Source of the DNA: Acanthochromis polyacanthus
Lineage: Eukaryota > Chordata > Actinopteri > Pomacentridae
Direction: 5' to 3'
Length of the DNA: 64,000 bases
Assembly: GCF_021347895.1 (NCBI RefSeq)
Contig: NC_067132.1
Location: 28,303,757 to 28,367,756 of the forward strand
In this document: positions 1 through 13,341 of the stretch, in pieces
Position numbering within the stretch: position 1 is the first letter of the stretch
Layout of the letters: every line of letters starts with the position of its first letter
Position numbers and translations under genes: made by a program
The notes under the pieces: generated by a model
What the model was told of the DNA's origin: nothing
The model's database searches: none
What the model saw: only the letters and a program-made list of their open reading frames with translations

Positions 1-2081
1 AGGAAGAGAACTCTGACGTAAGTCGAGGACCCCCTGTACTCTGTCTTTGGCTTTGTTTTATGGACATTTTGCTTCTTATACTTGTGCCAAATGTAAGTAG
101 GGTGTTTCATGTTGTTTAATAAAGGAAGTGAACACTTGTTCCACCACTGCTATGGGAGTATTTCTCCTCTTTTTGGCACATGTTTTGGCTTTACCAATGT
201 ACATACATCAACATTGTTTGCTTCTTGCCAGACTTTTTAAGTAGCTGTTTTGAGTTTTATTCATCTCAAGGCCAAGCGGGGTCTTAAGTTGACAAATTTC
301 TGTTGTGTTCAATATTTATTTTATCGCTGAGCCCTTATCAGATGCATCGCTGGGGAAATTATCTCCGAGATATTGCAGAATCGCTGTTTGTTGAGACATA
401 TGTTGAGGAGTCTTAGGCTCAGACTGCCGTTTCTCTGCAAACACTGCTGCAAACCAGTAGAATCAAAACAGTCTTGACTTGCATTCCTCGCCTGTGCATG
501 TCAGGATATTTTTTATATTTTATCTTTGTTTTGTTTGTTTGTTTTCCTGCACCTTCTATGTGCCTCTGTGGAGCTGTGTTAGTGATGTGAAATGTCAGAC
601 CTCTTCCTCTCCGACAGATGTTGCTAATTGGCAGTCAGCTGCTACTGTTGTAATTGTGATTCATCGCTTCAAAGTTGAAGTCATTTAACTTTGGTGCGAT
701 AAATCATCACATTATTTAGTTATTTTCTCTCTTCCTCTCCAACTTTGCAGACATTTTTTTAAGCCTGACCAATCAAAAACTAGCCGGAAATTTAATTTTT
801 TTAGAAAATGAGATCTTTATTAACCCTTAAAACAAAATTTTTTTAACGTTAATTCTTAGAAATTAGCAATGATTTTCCAACAAAAGTGTGTGGATGAGTT
901 CATGAGAGTAGCCATTTTGAAAAGGGGCAAAATACGACTTCAGCTGCCTGTAGTGGAATGATAATCCACTACAGGCCGCAGAATACATGCATCGGGTTAT
1001 ATAAGACAGGTTTTTAAGGAAACTATCATGTTGATGAGATAGAGGTCTCATGTATCAAATATGATATAAATGGTTATATAGGGTTCTCAAACATGTGTGG
1101 TATATTATAATAAAAGACAGGGTGACATATTACCTCGATGCACGGTATGAATTATTTATTCATCCCGACTATGTGTATCTTACAATCTCCACAGACTTGC
1201 ATATATCCTACTGGAGACGAGACTGATGTGTGCTTTGGAATTCAATAATGTTCTCATGGACGTGCACGCATGTACAAATATGAAACGCAGAAATACCACC
1301 AGTATGTAAAGCGTTTCCAATGCGAAATAAAAATGGATTGTCCTGTTATGTTCAGCTGTGATATCTCCCTCAGGAAAACGTGGGAAAAAAAATAAAAGCC
1401 AGCGTTTGACATGTTTTATTCATGGCTGAAATCGAACTTGTTCAAATGATGTTACCATGGCGCCCTGCTCTTCAAATTCACTGGTATTGTTAAGATACAT
1501 TTCGAAAGTTTCAAACCCAGCTGAGCTATTGGCATGAAAGTCTTCATCCTCTTGGTATCAATTATGGCTGAACAAGTGGCTCCGTTTTCCCCTTATTCCT
1601 CTGTGTCCTGGTGAGAAAAGAAGGCTGCGCTCTTCCATCTTTAACAGTCTTGTAAGGATTTCCCCACCAAAACCGTAATCTCTAAAGATGTAGTTTTTTT
1701 TCTCTTCGGTGATACAGTGGAGCCTGAGAGAGGAATATTGAATAATGTAATGTCTGAGTTAGATGTGGAGTTTTCTGATGCTGAAATGTGGGCTAAGGAT
1801 CACCGTGCAGTGCAGTCATGCTGCAAAGGTCACTGCTATATAAAGTACAGATGGTTTTAAATGGCTTTGGTTCAAGAACAGCAGATATACAGCACAGATC
1901 TATGCTTTTATGTGGACTAGGTCTGGATTTAAGGATAATTTTCATCAGTTCTGTCAATAATTTCTCGATTAATCATCTTGAAAACCTCAAACAGTAGTGA
2001 AAAAAAAATGTCCATCACATCTTCAAGATTCCACTTTCTCATTATTTTTTAATACAAAACCAAATATATAAACATTATATT

Positions 2082-2808
2082 TAGGGATAGGTCAATTATT
2101 GTGCCAGATGTTTGGCCTTTTTCTGATTGACCTGATTATCGGAAGAGATAGATTGTTGGCCGATGACCACCGTAATTGAGTTTTTGAATTGTGTTGTACC
2201 GCACACTATTGTTTCCCTTCGAAAAATGCATTTAAAGGTACTTTCTGCACATTTCTGGCACTTTCTTAGGATATGCAAGTACTATCTGTTGCTAAACAAA
2301 TGATGGTTACACGTAGAGTCTAGAACCAGGACAAAACCAGTGTAAAATCAGTACACAACCAGTCTGGAATCAGGACACAACCAGTCTAGAACCAGGACAC
2401 AACCAGTCTAGAACCAGTCTAGAGCCAGTACACAACCAGTCTAGAATCAGGACACAACCAGTCTAGAACCAGTACACAACCAGTCTAGAACCAGTACACA
2501 ACCAGCCTAGAACCAGTACACAACCAGTCTAGATCCAGAGTGGGTCATTTTTGACCCTTAGGACAAGGATGTTTAGGATGTTAAGACCACAGGTGTGTTA
2601 AGAAAATACAGAAGAACAGGAACGATTAATCTCAGTCAATCTTACATAAACAGATTTTACATAATTCAGCTACAGTCGCCTTATTTAGTGAAGAAACCTA
2701 ATTATAAATGACAGGTTTTCTGCCTTCACATGCTGTTAAAAACATTATGTATATCGGTTCCAAATATCGATTATCAACCTGAAAAACTCATATCGGCTGA
2801 TTCCTAAT
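2082..2808. mobile_element. Degenerate hAT-like nonautonomous element
   Basis: The left end reads TTAGGGATAGGTCAATTA and the right end, reverse-complemented, reads TTAGGAATCAGCCGATA, so the two are imperfect terminal inverted repeats. Near both ends the text is rich in TATCGG/CCGATA-type motifs, a pattern common in fish hAT-like elements. A 22-bp minisatellite has expanded inside it. A related, more decayed copy lies at about 26350-27270, sharing the stretch around TCACATGCTGTTAA. No transposase remains. I could not define a target-site duplication, so the superfamily is an inference. Confidence 0.45.
2318..2540. repeat. Minisatellite, about 22-bp unit
   Basis: About ten head-to-tail copies of a unit close to TAGAACCAGTACACAACCAG(TC) fill this stretch. 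The variants swap GTACAC for GGACAC and AACC for AATC. It sits inside the hAT-like element at 2082-2808. Units differ by single bases and some are shortened, so it is an imperfect array of the kind that changes copy number by slippage or unequal exchange. Confidence 0.85.
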
Positions 2809-3008
2809 TATAATTCACATCTTAGAAGCTGGAACTACACAAGAATTCACCAATATTCTACAGCATCTGTGTCAGTCAAAAGTCCCACTTACTCCATTTC
2901 TTTTGCTGCTATTGTGAACCAAATCAACCATAAGATTGATTTTGGCAACTCTCTGTTTTTTTCCTTCTCTGTATTCACACTCCCTCTGTCTGGTTTTTTT
3001 CCTTGCAG

Positions 3009-3303
3009 CTTCACTCAAACTCAGACAAAGGCGATGGATCTGTCAGGTACATTCTGAGCGGAGAAGGAGCCGGGACTATATTTATCATCAATGAAGAGAC
3101 GGGAGATATTCACGCCACTAAGAGCCTGGACCGGGAAAGGAAAACACATTACGTCCTGCATGCACAAGCCCTGGACCGAAACACAGAGGAGGCCCTGGAA
3201 CCAAAGTCGGAATTCATCATCAAAGTACAAGACATCAATGACAATGCCCCCAAATTTCCAGATGGACCCTTTGTAGCCACGGTGCCGGAGATGTCTGAAG
3301 TGG
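3009..3303 (+). CDS. cdh12: Type II cadherin exon: EC1 (most) to start of EC2
   Basis: This is a 295-nt exon, the usual length of this exon in vertebrate type II cadherins. It starts in phase 0 after CAG (acceptor AG at 3007-3008) with [16 protein letters not shown] and ends in phase 1 before GTGAGT at 3304. It encodes the middle and end of repeat EC1 and the first strand of EC2. Calcium-ligand motifs are visible: LDRE in EC1 and the EC1-EC2 linker [10 protein letters not shown]. The segment [19 protein letters not shown] is typical of neuronal type II cadherins. The protein is a calcium-dependent homophilic adhesion receptor at the plasma membrane. The tryptophans that swap between partner EC1 domains are encoded upstream of the window. 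The family is certain; naming it cadherin-12 rather than a close paralogue is a recall-based judgement. Confidence 0.93.
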
Positions 3304-6300
3304 GTGAGTAGTGCTCGAAAATAAGCCGGACCTTCAAATGACTGTCAGTAGCAGTAAGCCCTCGTTTGAACGGTTCGGAAGATAAAAATCTGTCTGAACT
3401 CGAGTGTTGTATTTGTTCCTTTTCAGATATTCTCCATGTATGTAATCCGTTTTATCCCTACGAAAAGAGGGAAAATATTACGGCGAGACCTTTGACTTGA
3501 CACTCTGTTTTGAAAAGACTCGTGACCAAATGTTGCTGCAAGATGGATTAAAAGACGGCAGTAAGCGGAGCGGCGATCAAATGTGTTGCTACCCTGTGCG
3601 GCATTCTGGTTTTTCCACTTTGTGATAATGTTCTCTAGCATGTTTGATCTTCTGTAAGCCAGCCGAGCCCATCTCTTTTTTGTTGGTTTTTTTTTTCATC
3701 TTTGTTTTCTGGTTGCTGGGATGGTTTCCCCTCCCGGGTGGGCAGGTCTTTATAAAGCACTCAATAGTGCTTCCACAGCAGTCCCTGACATCCAGACTGT
3801 GGAGTCCTCCAAACATGGAGCTCTTTTTTCCAGCCTCCACTGAGACAGCTGCTCCTCATATGCCCGGCATCATGTGGCAAGCATCTATGTTTTATTTCTT
3901 TATTCTGTTTTTAGCTCGGCCTGAACAAAAGCCAGCCCTTTTCTCAGTCCAGCGAATTCTTGCCTCACAGCACAATAGCTGAAAAAGTGCGATGCTCTAA
4001 TGTTGCACAGCAGTCTTTCAAAACATATGTAGGTTGTCCAAATGATGGTCCAAACTGCTGTCAGAGCGACTTTGCCTCAAATATGCGATAAGATAGCAAA
4101 TTTGCAGCGCTGACAGATTGTTGAAAACATTCCATTTGTATCTGTCTGTCTAAAATAATCCTCTCAGTTACTGAAAAGAAGTGGAAATACTTAATAAAAA
4201 AAAGGAAATTCCTCCAAAAAAGAAAATGAACGGCTTCATCAGCTTCCGCGCGGGGAGAAGATGGAAATGTGAAAAACCGATTAAATATGCAAACCCCAAT
4301 AGACCTGTAGGCGCCCTCTTTATAAACAGTCAATATCTCCCTGGTTGCATTCATGAATATTCATGAACACAGGCCTGACACACTCAGACAACTTTGCCAG
4401 TCGCTGTATTTGTTTCGAACTCGGGTGCGCCAAGTGCACGTCTCAATCTCTTCTGAGCGCGCTGCAATATCTGTTCGGCTGCTATTATATTTTTGTCTGA
4501 AGGGTAGAAAAAGGTGTGGTTGCTACTTGAAGCTGCAACTACAGCTCGAAATAAATACAAAAGAGGTAGCGGAAATATACCCGCGGCACCTTCTTTGTAT
4601 TGGCACCCTTCATTTTGTTCTAACAAGACTACTTATTTTAAAGTTTCAGTGTTGGCTGCAAACTTCATCATCGGCTGCACAGAAAGAATCAATCACCATC
4701 GATGACCCAGGGGAAGAAATCAAGGACTGTGAAGGGGAAAATAATTAGCCTTTTTTCTTTTTCTTTCTTTTTTTTCCCCTTTCCGCCTCCTCTTTTGCTC
4801 GTGTCCATTAAAGTAATTCCTCTTCGGTTTGGCGTCTGCGCCGTCAAATCGGCTGTAACAATCAACTGTCCTCACACTCCGCAGCACTAATCCCCTCTGC
4901 ATTCGTCAATACTTGGGGCTCCCAAGTGTAGGAAAGAGGGCCTGTCTTGGAGTGTGGCAACTAATTGGTTGTGATGTTCTTTTTCCTGTCTAAATTGATT
5001 AGCTGGGCATGTGCCAGGCAGTTGGACGGTTTCGTACCTCCTGTGTAGCAGTGCAATCGTATTTTTTCAAGTGCTCGGTGAAAGAAGTATCAGTTTCATA
5101 ATGCATCTTTCCCAGATGAGGTATCACTAAATGGAGATTTGCTCTCTCTGCTTTTCACTTCTGGGAAAATTACAGTTTAATAGCGGTTTCCCAAACCCAG
5201 AGGCGGGCGTGGTAGCTTGTTTAGATGAAACGTTACGATTAAATTAATGTTATTGGAGATAATGCGGAGTAGAATTACACAAACAGCAAGCATGAAAACC
5301 TTTATGAAACAATAAAAATGAACAAAAAGGTTCTCTTTTTGTCTTCAAATTTCAAATCCACTTCCATCCAGCACTTGCCATTAAGAATACACTTTTCTTT
5401 AACCCAACATCATGCTTACGGTTCAAATCCACCAAATGGGATTTTTATTTCATGACCAAAATGAAAGTGGGAATGAAGAAAATGGCAAAAAAAAAAAGTG
5501 CCTGGACTCAGGCTGAGGAAATGATGAGGAGAACCTGGTGGTTGTAATCCAGTTTCAGAGCCCAACCTTGATCTTTTAAAAGCGCATTATGTTTTGTGCG
5601 CGGTCCAGCGAGGTCAGGGGAGATAGATAGATTGAAACTTAAAGAAGGTGATGAAAGTGGATGTAAAGATGGTGCTCGGTATGTGACCGGGGTTCCTAAT
5701 GGTGAGGATGATTCATACTGTATATGTGGAAGCAAGTACAGAACTCATGATGGTTTTGCTGGACTTGCAGAGGAGAATTTCTGAGTAGCGTTTTAGCAGG
5801 ATCCTAGCTGTACTTAGAGTTTTCCTGAACTGCTATGAAAAGTTGTACGAATATGGAGATATAAGATTAGGTTAATTGATTAAATCTCATTTCTAAACCC
5901 AGCAATGCCACTTTAAATGTAGTGAGAGGGTGTAAAACTAGAGGGAGTATACAAATGAAATCCTAAACCGTTGACTGAATCCCTAAAAACGCGTGTGTCA
6001 AAGTGACATATTTATGAGATTTTTACATGAAAGTAACCGTTTCCTCCTCTACAGTGCAGCTTGAGCTCACCAGCTTGCCTGGAAAAGCTGTTTTTACCCA
6101 AAAGCCACTTAATACTGCTAAAACTTGAAATGTGGAGCATCAAATATCTTGTATGTTATGTTCTTTTTAGAATGCTTCATTCTCTTTTAAATTAATCTTT
6201 TCATTGTTAGCTTAGAAGCATTTTTTATTTATTTATTGATAAATCATTTTACCTCTGACCTGATGCACTTTGCATTTGAATAGGTTTGTGCAAAATTTCA

Positions 6301-9300
6301 TGCAATAAGAAATAAAGATATTCTCTTGCATTCTACAACACTGCAAAGCTGTGCTATGCTACGGAACGGCAACTTGTAAATTTGGAGTCATTCAGCTGTA
6401 CATATTTGAACTTTAAATTGATTCCAAGAAGAGAAATGACAAAACTCCACCTCTGAGCTGTAGTTTCCAGGTTAGAAATACTCAACCATGGTGCTGTCTG
6501 CTTAATACACACATGAAGTGTCTTCTAGCATTTTAAAAATAGTGTTTGGACATGTTAGCAAGGTCAAAAAAAAAATAACAAAAAACTTGATTTTTCTCCA
6601 GAGAGTGTCTTTTAAACTATGCCTTCAAAACAGTTGAATATCCAAGTGTGTATTGTATCCTTTAAGACTTGATGTCAGATGCGATTTGAAAAAGATTTTG
6701 GGTGTTAAAGGCTTGCAACCTGCAGCTCCTTAACTGGTTTGAGTCTAAGAAGTCCTTGGTCAGCAGTGTTTTGAATTGATATTAATAGTTCCAGTTGCTA
6801 GAGGTGAGCGCTGACACACTTTCCAGGCTCCTTCTTAGCTCCTTTGGCCCTCCTGGACCTGTTAGGTGGTGGTTGCTTTGTGGGAGTTTCTGTCTATTTG
6901 TGGTGAATAAATGTCTTTAGTCTCAAGGAGATATGCAGCATGAAACATACACTGACCTTGGCTGTGAAATCCAGGTACCCAGCAGAGCTCTACTGTGATT
7001 TTCAAAGGTAAACACAGACACACGGACTCTGGATTGTTCACTTTTTGATGAGTGCAATCAGACCTTTTAATGCAGCACTCGTCACTTTAATAGTTCCTGA
7101 TATAGAATTCAAATATGGTACGTGAACACTTAAGTTGAAGTGCACTGTGAACACAGCCGAGCGCATTATCCAGCCAATTAGGAGTTCATTATCAGTAAGA
7201 ATATGCAATAATCAGGGCCTATTACCAGTTTCCAACGCAGACGCTGAAAACAGAATGACAGAGTCAAGCTGGTGTTGCTCCTTTATATGTATATTATTAT
7301 TCTGGAAATGTTGATTATATGGATCATTCTAGAATTGGAGGACATTTGGGTTTCAAAATTTTGGAAAAATAAACCTTCTCTTTTACAATTTCCTGCTACA
7401 TATTCATGAATAATAGGTAATAAACTATCAAAGGCTTGATTGGCTCAGCTTACACATCAATGGTACCATCTTTATTCCATGTTTTATTTGTTGTTTACTA
7501 ACCCTACTCTGATCACAGTAACAGGGTTGCTAATCCATGCTAATGTGATCTTTTTCTCAGCAGTAGAAGCTAGATATTTAGCTAGCTGTAACTGCTGAGC
7601 AAGAGGACAGCCTTTCTGATGGAAAAACTCAAGAAAAATGTCAAAAGAATTTGTCTTTTCCTGGTAATGTGCTTAACAGGGTTGTATGAGGCAGAGTGAG
7701 ACATTCAACCCAGGCTGAATATGTTATGAAAATATGAAAAATATAAGAGAGGAAATCCCTTTGCTCTACCCATTCTTTAGGAAAACAGTTTGATGATGTC
7801 ATTTCCAGCGTTTCATGTGATTCATTGTTTTCTTCTTCTTCTACCAGATAAAAAAAGATTATGCTAACAGGGTTGCTGTGGGACTGATGCTCCATGCACG
7901 ATAATTATTATTAAAAATATCATATTGATTAAAAAATAGTGTTCCCACGATTACAAGAGACATCGATGAAAAAAGTAATACCAAAAATGGAGGTTTCCGT
8001 TTAATTTTAACTGTTTTATTTGAGATTCAATTTGGTCATCAGGAGGGTGGGACATGAGAAAAATGGCATTTTAGGTAGAACTCCAGACTTATTTGATATT
8101 TTTAAACACATTCTTTCCACATAGTTTTTTTTAGATTTGGTCTCAGGATAAGTATATTTACACAACAACTGCATGTTTTAGTTTTCTGTACAGGGATTAT
8201 TTGAATTTTGAAGAATGGGATGTAAAATGTTCTCCAAATCTGGAAGGATCCATTAGAAAAATACAACAAAGGAATATATGCATGTTCTATTTAAGGGTTA
8301 ATAAAGTCTAAAAGTCTCTAAACATTGAGGTTGTATCATTTTGTTCTTCAGTTTTGCATTTGTTTTGCAAAAAAATGGCCCAAATGGTGCATCTCTACTC
8401 ATGTCCATGCTGCTGCCCTCTAATGTTTTGTACAAAGTGAGTTCCTTGGTCCTTGATGGACAATTTAAATGCCAAGGAACAACCAGGATAGAGTTTGATT
8501 CTTTTAATCACTCCAGAATCCTGACAACAGCTACATGTTTTAGTATTTTTCACATGGATTATTTGAAATTTCATGGCTGGGATGTAAAATGTTCTCCAAT
8601 TCTGGAATGACTTTTATATGTTCAAAATGAGCTTTTTCCTACTTATACCAATGACAAAGACCAAATCCATCAGTTAACTCATATAATAACACAAGATTTG
8701 GATCCAGTTCAGCTTCCAAAGCAAAATAATTTCCATCAAAATTTTCAGTGGAAGGTTGACAAAGATTCACAAGCATACTGTGTAGTGTACGCTTCATTAT
8801 TCCTGGCATTTCACTCTGCTGCTGCAGGTTTCCAAGAAAAAAAACAAATCACATCTGGTGGGGCACAGTGGAGTGAGTTTCACTTGTTTAATTTTGTTTA
8901 ATTCCCCCAAGGAACACTACAGAGCGAGTGTCCCGGAGATTTACAGGCTGCGAGATGTATCATATAGCTCGTATGTCTTCCAATGCAATCATGATAGGAC
9001 TGGAGAAACTTTATTGTTCTGCTGTGCAAAACAACAATGCTGCAGAATTACAAAAGGTGCATTAACACAATGCTAAGAGTAAAATTAAAAAGTCTGAAGC
9101 GGATGTTTAAATAAAGCTGCAGTTCAATGTGCAAATGAGTAAACAACGCGTGTCCTAGTACAACCCTTACATATACCAAATGCATTATACTGTATGAGCC
9201 TGTAGTGCAATTACAATGCACTCATCGTGCAATTATAATGGGTTAATGAAGCCTGTAATGCTGTTTGAGCAACAGTTGAAGTGTTAAATTGAACCACAGT

Positions 9301-10061
9301 GGCTTTTACATTGAATTGGCCAAATAACGGCGAGCATCCCGCCGAGTTTTCGGATCATTCGTCTTTGTTTATGTCATTTTTTTCAGTGAGGAAAAAATCC
9401 AACGATTGAACTTGTGGCATTTTCTCATTTGAGGGCAAAAACTGGAAACATGTCCAGGAATCGACAGCTCATGGATGCTGTAGTCCACTTTCGTGCAACA
9501 GGATGTAAGAATTTGTCAAATGAGTTATACTGACACTTAATTTCTGGCCTGATTATGTTTATCTGGTAAATCCACACTGTCATAACAAGAATGCATGCAT
9601 GTTATCAAGGTTTTTTAAGCAATTGGCAGTGTATTATTGTCATAAAACATGCTAAATTAGCATGTTTAGTGGTTCAAAAATGACCCGGTGAGGTCGTCAT
9701 TGTAATGAAAGGTTTTTCATTTCCCAGCTATTCCTCAAAAAACATCTTTTGGTATCATTCCATTTAATTTTTTAAGTTGCCTTTAATACTTTCAAAGAAA
9801 TTGTAATATTCATATAACTACCCCAAGCTCTTTATCGCTTATGGTGCTCCGACACTAAGTCTCCTTCTCTGTCTACTCCTGTTAATGTATAGCCACATTT
9901 AACACAGTAATTCTCCTCACATCTAAATGCACCAGACGTGGTTGCTAGGAGATACCGGACACAAAGCCCTGTACATAATTACACATCAGTATCCCTGCAT
10001 TTGAAAACCTTTTAGAGAGACGGCGGTTATCAGGAAGTAATTCTGTGTTGTTTTTTTTTAG
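3304..10061 (+). other. Intron between EC1 and EC2 exons (6,758 bp)
   Basis: The intron has a GTGAGT donor at 3304 and a T-rich tract ending TTTTTTTTAG at 10061. It is AT-rich. The only repeat I can define is the TIR-bounded element at 7321-8611. The segment around 7141-7260 has clustered TTAT/ATTA homeodomain-like cores in otherwise unique sequence and could be regulatory. I see no exon or RNA gene in the rest. Confidence 0.8.
7321..8611. mobile_element. TIR DNA element, family R2, copy 1 (composite)
   Basis: The left end reads GATCATTCTAGAATTGGAGG. A right end at about 8224-8250 (TGTTCTCCAAATCTGGAAGG) is its inverted repeat, and a second, better-preserved right end lies at 8591-8611 (GTTCTCCAATTCTGGAATGA). 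The two right-end segments (about 8180-8254 and 8537-8611) are near duplicates of each other. Homologous copies are at 36381-37590 and 57411-57905. No transposase frame remains, so this is a nonautonomous class II element. Its superfamily is not clear to me. Confidence 0.6.
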
Positions 10062-10181
10062 GTACATCCGTGTTGCAAGTCACGGCGACGGACGCCGACG
10101 ACCCCACCTACGGAAACAGCGCCAGGATAGTCTACAGTATCCTTCAAGGACAGCCATATTTCTCCGTCGACCCCAAGACAG
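10062..10181 (+). CDS. cdh12: Type II cadherin exon: EC2, N-terminal half
   Basis: This is a 120-nt exon, phase 1 at both ends. Its first two bases complete a glycine codon begun at 3303. It reads [20 protein letters not shown] and continues [19 protein letters not shown]. The [11 protein letters not shown] motif supplies calcium ligands in EC2 and is close to invariant among type II cadherins. Base composition is GC-richer than the intron around it. The acceptor follows an unbroken T run, and the donor is CAG/GTGAGC at 10182. The exon length matches the family exactly. Confidence 0.95.
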
Positions 10182-13079
10182 GTGAGCAAACGTGCTAACT
10201 GTACCTATAAATGGGAGCTTTGTCTTTCATCTTCTCTACTGTGAAACATCCTGTTCTGTTATTGCAGCGCATCATAAAAGCCGAAGCAGCCGCGGTAGAG
10301 TTATGGACTCCTGCTATATTGTCGAGCACGCGATCCCCTCTTTGTCTTGAATAACGAACTCCTCAGGGGTCAGAGGAGACATCTGTAGAGATGCCTTCAG
10401 AAAGCCATTGTTTCCCCATGCAACATGTGCAACGGCTCGGTGTTGTTTTTTTCTTTTTTAAAATCCATCTGTTGTCTGAGAGGCCTCTGCTAGAAGCCAT
10501 TAAATGTTAATAAACTTTCTAAAGTGCAAGACATTGAACTTTTATACAATGTGTGCTGATGCACGCCTGTTTATTTTTGAACTCGCCTTTGGATGTCTTG
10601 TTGGGAGTTTTGCGTGCTTTGCCTCCGCTGCAGCTGCTGTCGGTTCACATGAACAACAATCCACTTGTATGAATTGATTCATTGCTGTCTGGAGCAACTA
10701 TTATTCCCTTTGAGACTATAACGCCCGTGTAAAACATGAATTCTTTTGCTGAATGAGCAACACAAATGAATTGCTGAATATTTTGACTTCACCTCGGGGG
10801 AGAAGGCGGTAGGGGATTGATGGAGCAATTTCACAGTGGTGTGGGGAGCCAGAAGTGATGCCGGTTTGTGAGTAAAAACTGGGCTTTCTCAGCCAGTGCT
10901 GCATATTCTGTTTTATCAGCTGTATGTTCGTGTAGGTAGTAGGTTTTGACTGTAAAAATGCGATATTCTCCAGTGGTTTCCATGGATGCTGGGCGTGTTT
11001 TTTGGACACATCAGATGGCTTGTTTTGCTCGAGCTGACTCGGCATCTTGTCTGCATTGTAATTCAGCGTTGTGGGGGAGGGGTGAAGTCGGGATGTGATC
11101 GAAGGCCTAACCAGCTGCACTCTCTACACAGCACTATTCCGCCCACACATTAATTTATACAAGTCGGCTGTTGTTTTCGCCACTGGCAAACAGCCCTCCT
11201 CTCTCAAATTAGGACAAGGACCTCCAGCGGTCAGTGGGAAAATGTGGAGGGAGTCGCGCTCGCATGTGATCTTTAATATGCTCGCTCTTAAAGTGCTCGT
11301 GTTGGCGAGCTGCCACTTCTTCGAGCGCCACACCGGGGAGATGAAGCTGCTCCCGCATCTGTCTCGCAGTGCATTAGCTTGCTCACACCTCCTCAGAGCC
11401 GCATGTACCTGGCTCCCACTGTGCTTAGGCTGCAGATACGCCGCCGTGGGAAATGCACTTATTAGTAGCTGGATTAGAAGAACACACGTCTACAAAACAC
11501 ACACGCCGGTGTACATGCCTCGACCTTGGCGTGGTCGCTTGATGCAGCAGTGACTGATTCTACAAGACCCATGAGGTATGGAGGGAAAGATCGCTTAAGG
11601 ACAGAGGGTAATGATAGCGTTTGGCCTGCACATATGGCATTGAGGGAATGCCCAAAGGATTGTCTCAGACTTGACCTAAATCCGTAGCGAGACACAGCGT
11701 GAACAGTTTTACCTGCTACTTCCGTCCTGGCTTAGCGGCCTTGATAAGCTCAAATGTACCAGCAAATTAAACCCCTCTGGCTGCTTGGAAATTGCATTAA
11801 ATGGTAAATTAATCAAGGTTACAATGCACAGTAATGCACTTTTCAACCTGAGAGTGCTCATATAGGCCTTGGCAAAGCAGTAATGAAGTGTTGTTTCAGC
11901 TCCTGGATTGTTTACTAAATATCTCGGTATTCTTAATGTCTCGCGGCAGTTAAATTAAATTAAATTACTGTAGCTGAATGTCCTTAAAGCACCTGTAGAT
12001 GCTGCTGCAGAACATTTGTAATGTTCAGTAGTCTGACAAAATGTTAATCCATGGCTAAATTAGTTTTTTTTTCCACTTCTGAATAATTGTTTGTGTTGAT
12101 GTAGTAAATTTTAAAGCATTTATTCTGTATATATAAAGCCTGCAGTCATTCAGATACGTTTCTCATTTTCCAACCTCAATCTGTTCTGATAGTTATAGTT
12201 ATATATAGAAATAAATGAATAAAATAAAGTGTCTATCAAAATTAGCCATCAGTATCCGGTTTAATGGTACTAATCACCTGTTGGATCTCAAAGTGATAGT
12301 CTTCAAACACAGTATTTTCTTTGAAATCAACAAATTATGAGTATCACAACTTCATTTTGGCAGATTTGCATTTCAGAGGGATTTTTCAAATGCAAAACCT
12401 GCGAACCAACCCCATACCACTGATCCTGTAGACGTATATCACTGAATTTAGGATTAATTTATGCATTTGAGATTGTGAACACATCAAATAATCCTCTTGT
12501 ATCTAGTGTACTGTTTTATCTACTTTGAAAAATGAATTTTCTTTTGCATTAAGTCATGTAGATCGTGCAAGATTAGCAAGACTATAAATTACTTCATTTT
12601 TTTTAAGAACCTCTGTGTGTCAGTTGAGTTTAAAATGGTTATTTCACACTCAAAAACATGCTTAATTTTGTCATTACTTTCTTATTACATACTTGAAGTG
12701 TGATCTATTTAATTCATCACTATGTACAATTTGTTTTTAACGCCACATTTGGTCCCATTACATAGTTAGAAACGTAATATAGTGATGTCACAAAATTATG
12801 CTCAAATACAAATAAACTACATTCTCGTTTACATCTTGAAAGAAATATCATTTTGTTTTGAAACAAACATTTTTTCTCACCGGTGACATTGAAGTCAAGG
12901 CTTTCAATCTGCTTGAGGGTGGAAACCCTGGAGGCTGGGATTTCATCCCATATAGGGCCATTATTTTTAGATTTAAGTTTTATTTTCACTGATTTTAGGC
13001 ACCCAAACTACATAGTATAGTGAGATCTGAAATCTTATATTCAATAATTTGTTGCATTTGTTTTTATATGTAATGTTTT

Positions 13080-13180
13080 GTACTGCCCTTATACCCCTGT
13101 CTTTTGGGCTGCTGTAACAGTGAATTTTCCCCACTGTGGGATCAATAAAGATGATCTTATCTCATCTCATCTGAAGATAT
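13080..13180 (+). repeat. LINE 3'-tail-like fragment
   Basis: The segment runs from a TGTACTGCCC-like stretch through GAATTTTCCCCACTGTGGGA to TCAATAAAGATG, followed by short TCATC-type repeats ending near 13173. Fish non-LTR retrotransposons commonly end in a tail of this kind: a GAATTTCCCC box, an AATAAA signal, then a short tandem repeat. Only the tail is present; no reverse transcriptase sequence adjoins it. The clade cannot be set from this piece. Confidence 0.5.
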
Positions 13181-13341
13181 GACACTTTGGGTAACACCTT
13201 CACAATGGTAACTACTTACATCAAGCTTTGGTAAGTTCATGCACCAAAATTACTTGATTAGGTTGAAAATATCATTGTTTGGGGTAAAACATGACACTTT
13301 CATAAAATGTTCGGCCACTTTTAATTTCCGATTAGTTGGCT

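Larger units (their letters stand above)
1..3008 (+). other. Intron of the cadherin gene (5' part of window)
   Basis: This stretch precedes the first visible cadherin exon and ends in a pyrimidine-rich tract and CAG acceptor at 3006-3008. I see no coding exon here; the short reading frames lack homology I recognise and are AT-rich. The upstream exons (signal peptide, prodomain, start of EC1) must lie left of the window. The only structured content I see is the degenerate hAT-like element at about 2082-2808 with its internal minisatellite. Confidence 0.75.

Noticed and set aside
3644..3982. 112-codon frame starting with a hydrophobic segment
   Set aside because: The hydrophobic run comes from poly-T DNA (TTTTTTTTTTTC). 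No signal-peptide-like context or homology.
11095..11553. 152-codon open frame on the + strand in the large EC2 intron
   Set aside because: It has no recognisable domain, no splice or promoter context, and a reverse-strand frame of similar quality overlaps it. Chance frame in a GC-richer patch.
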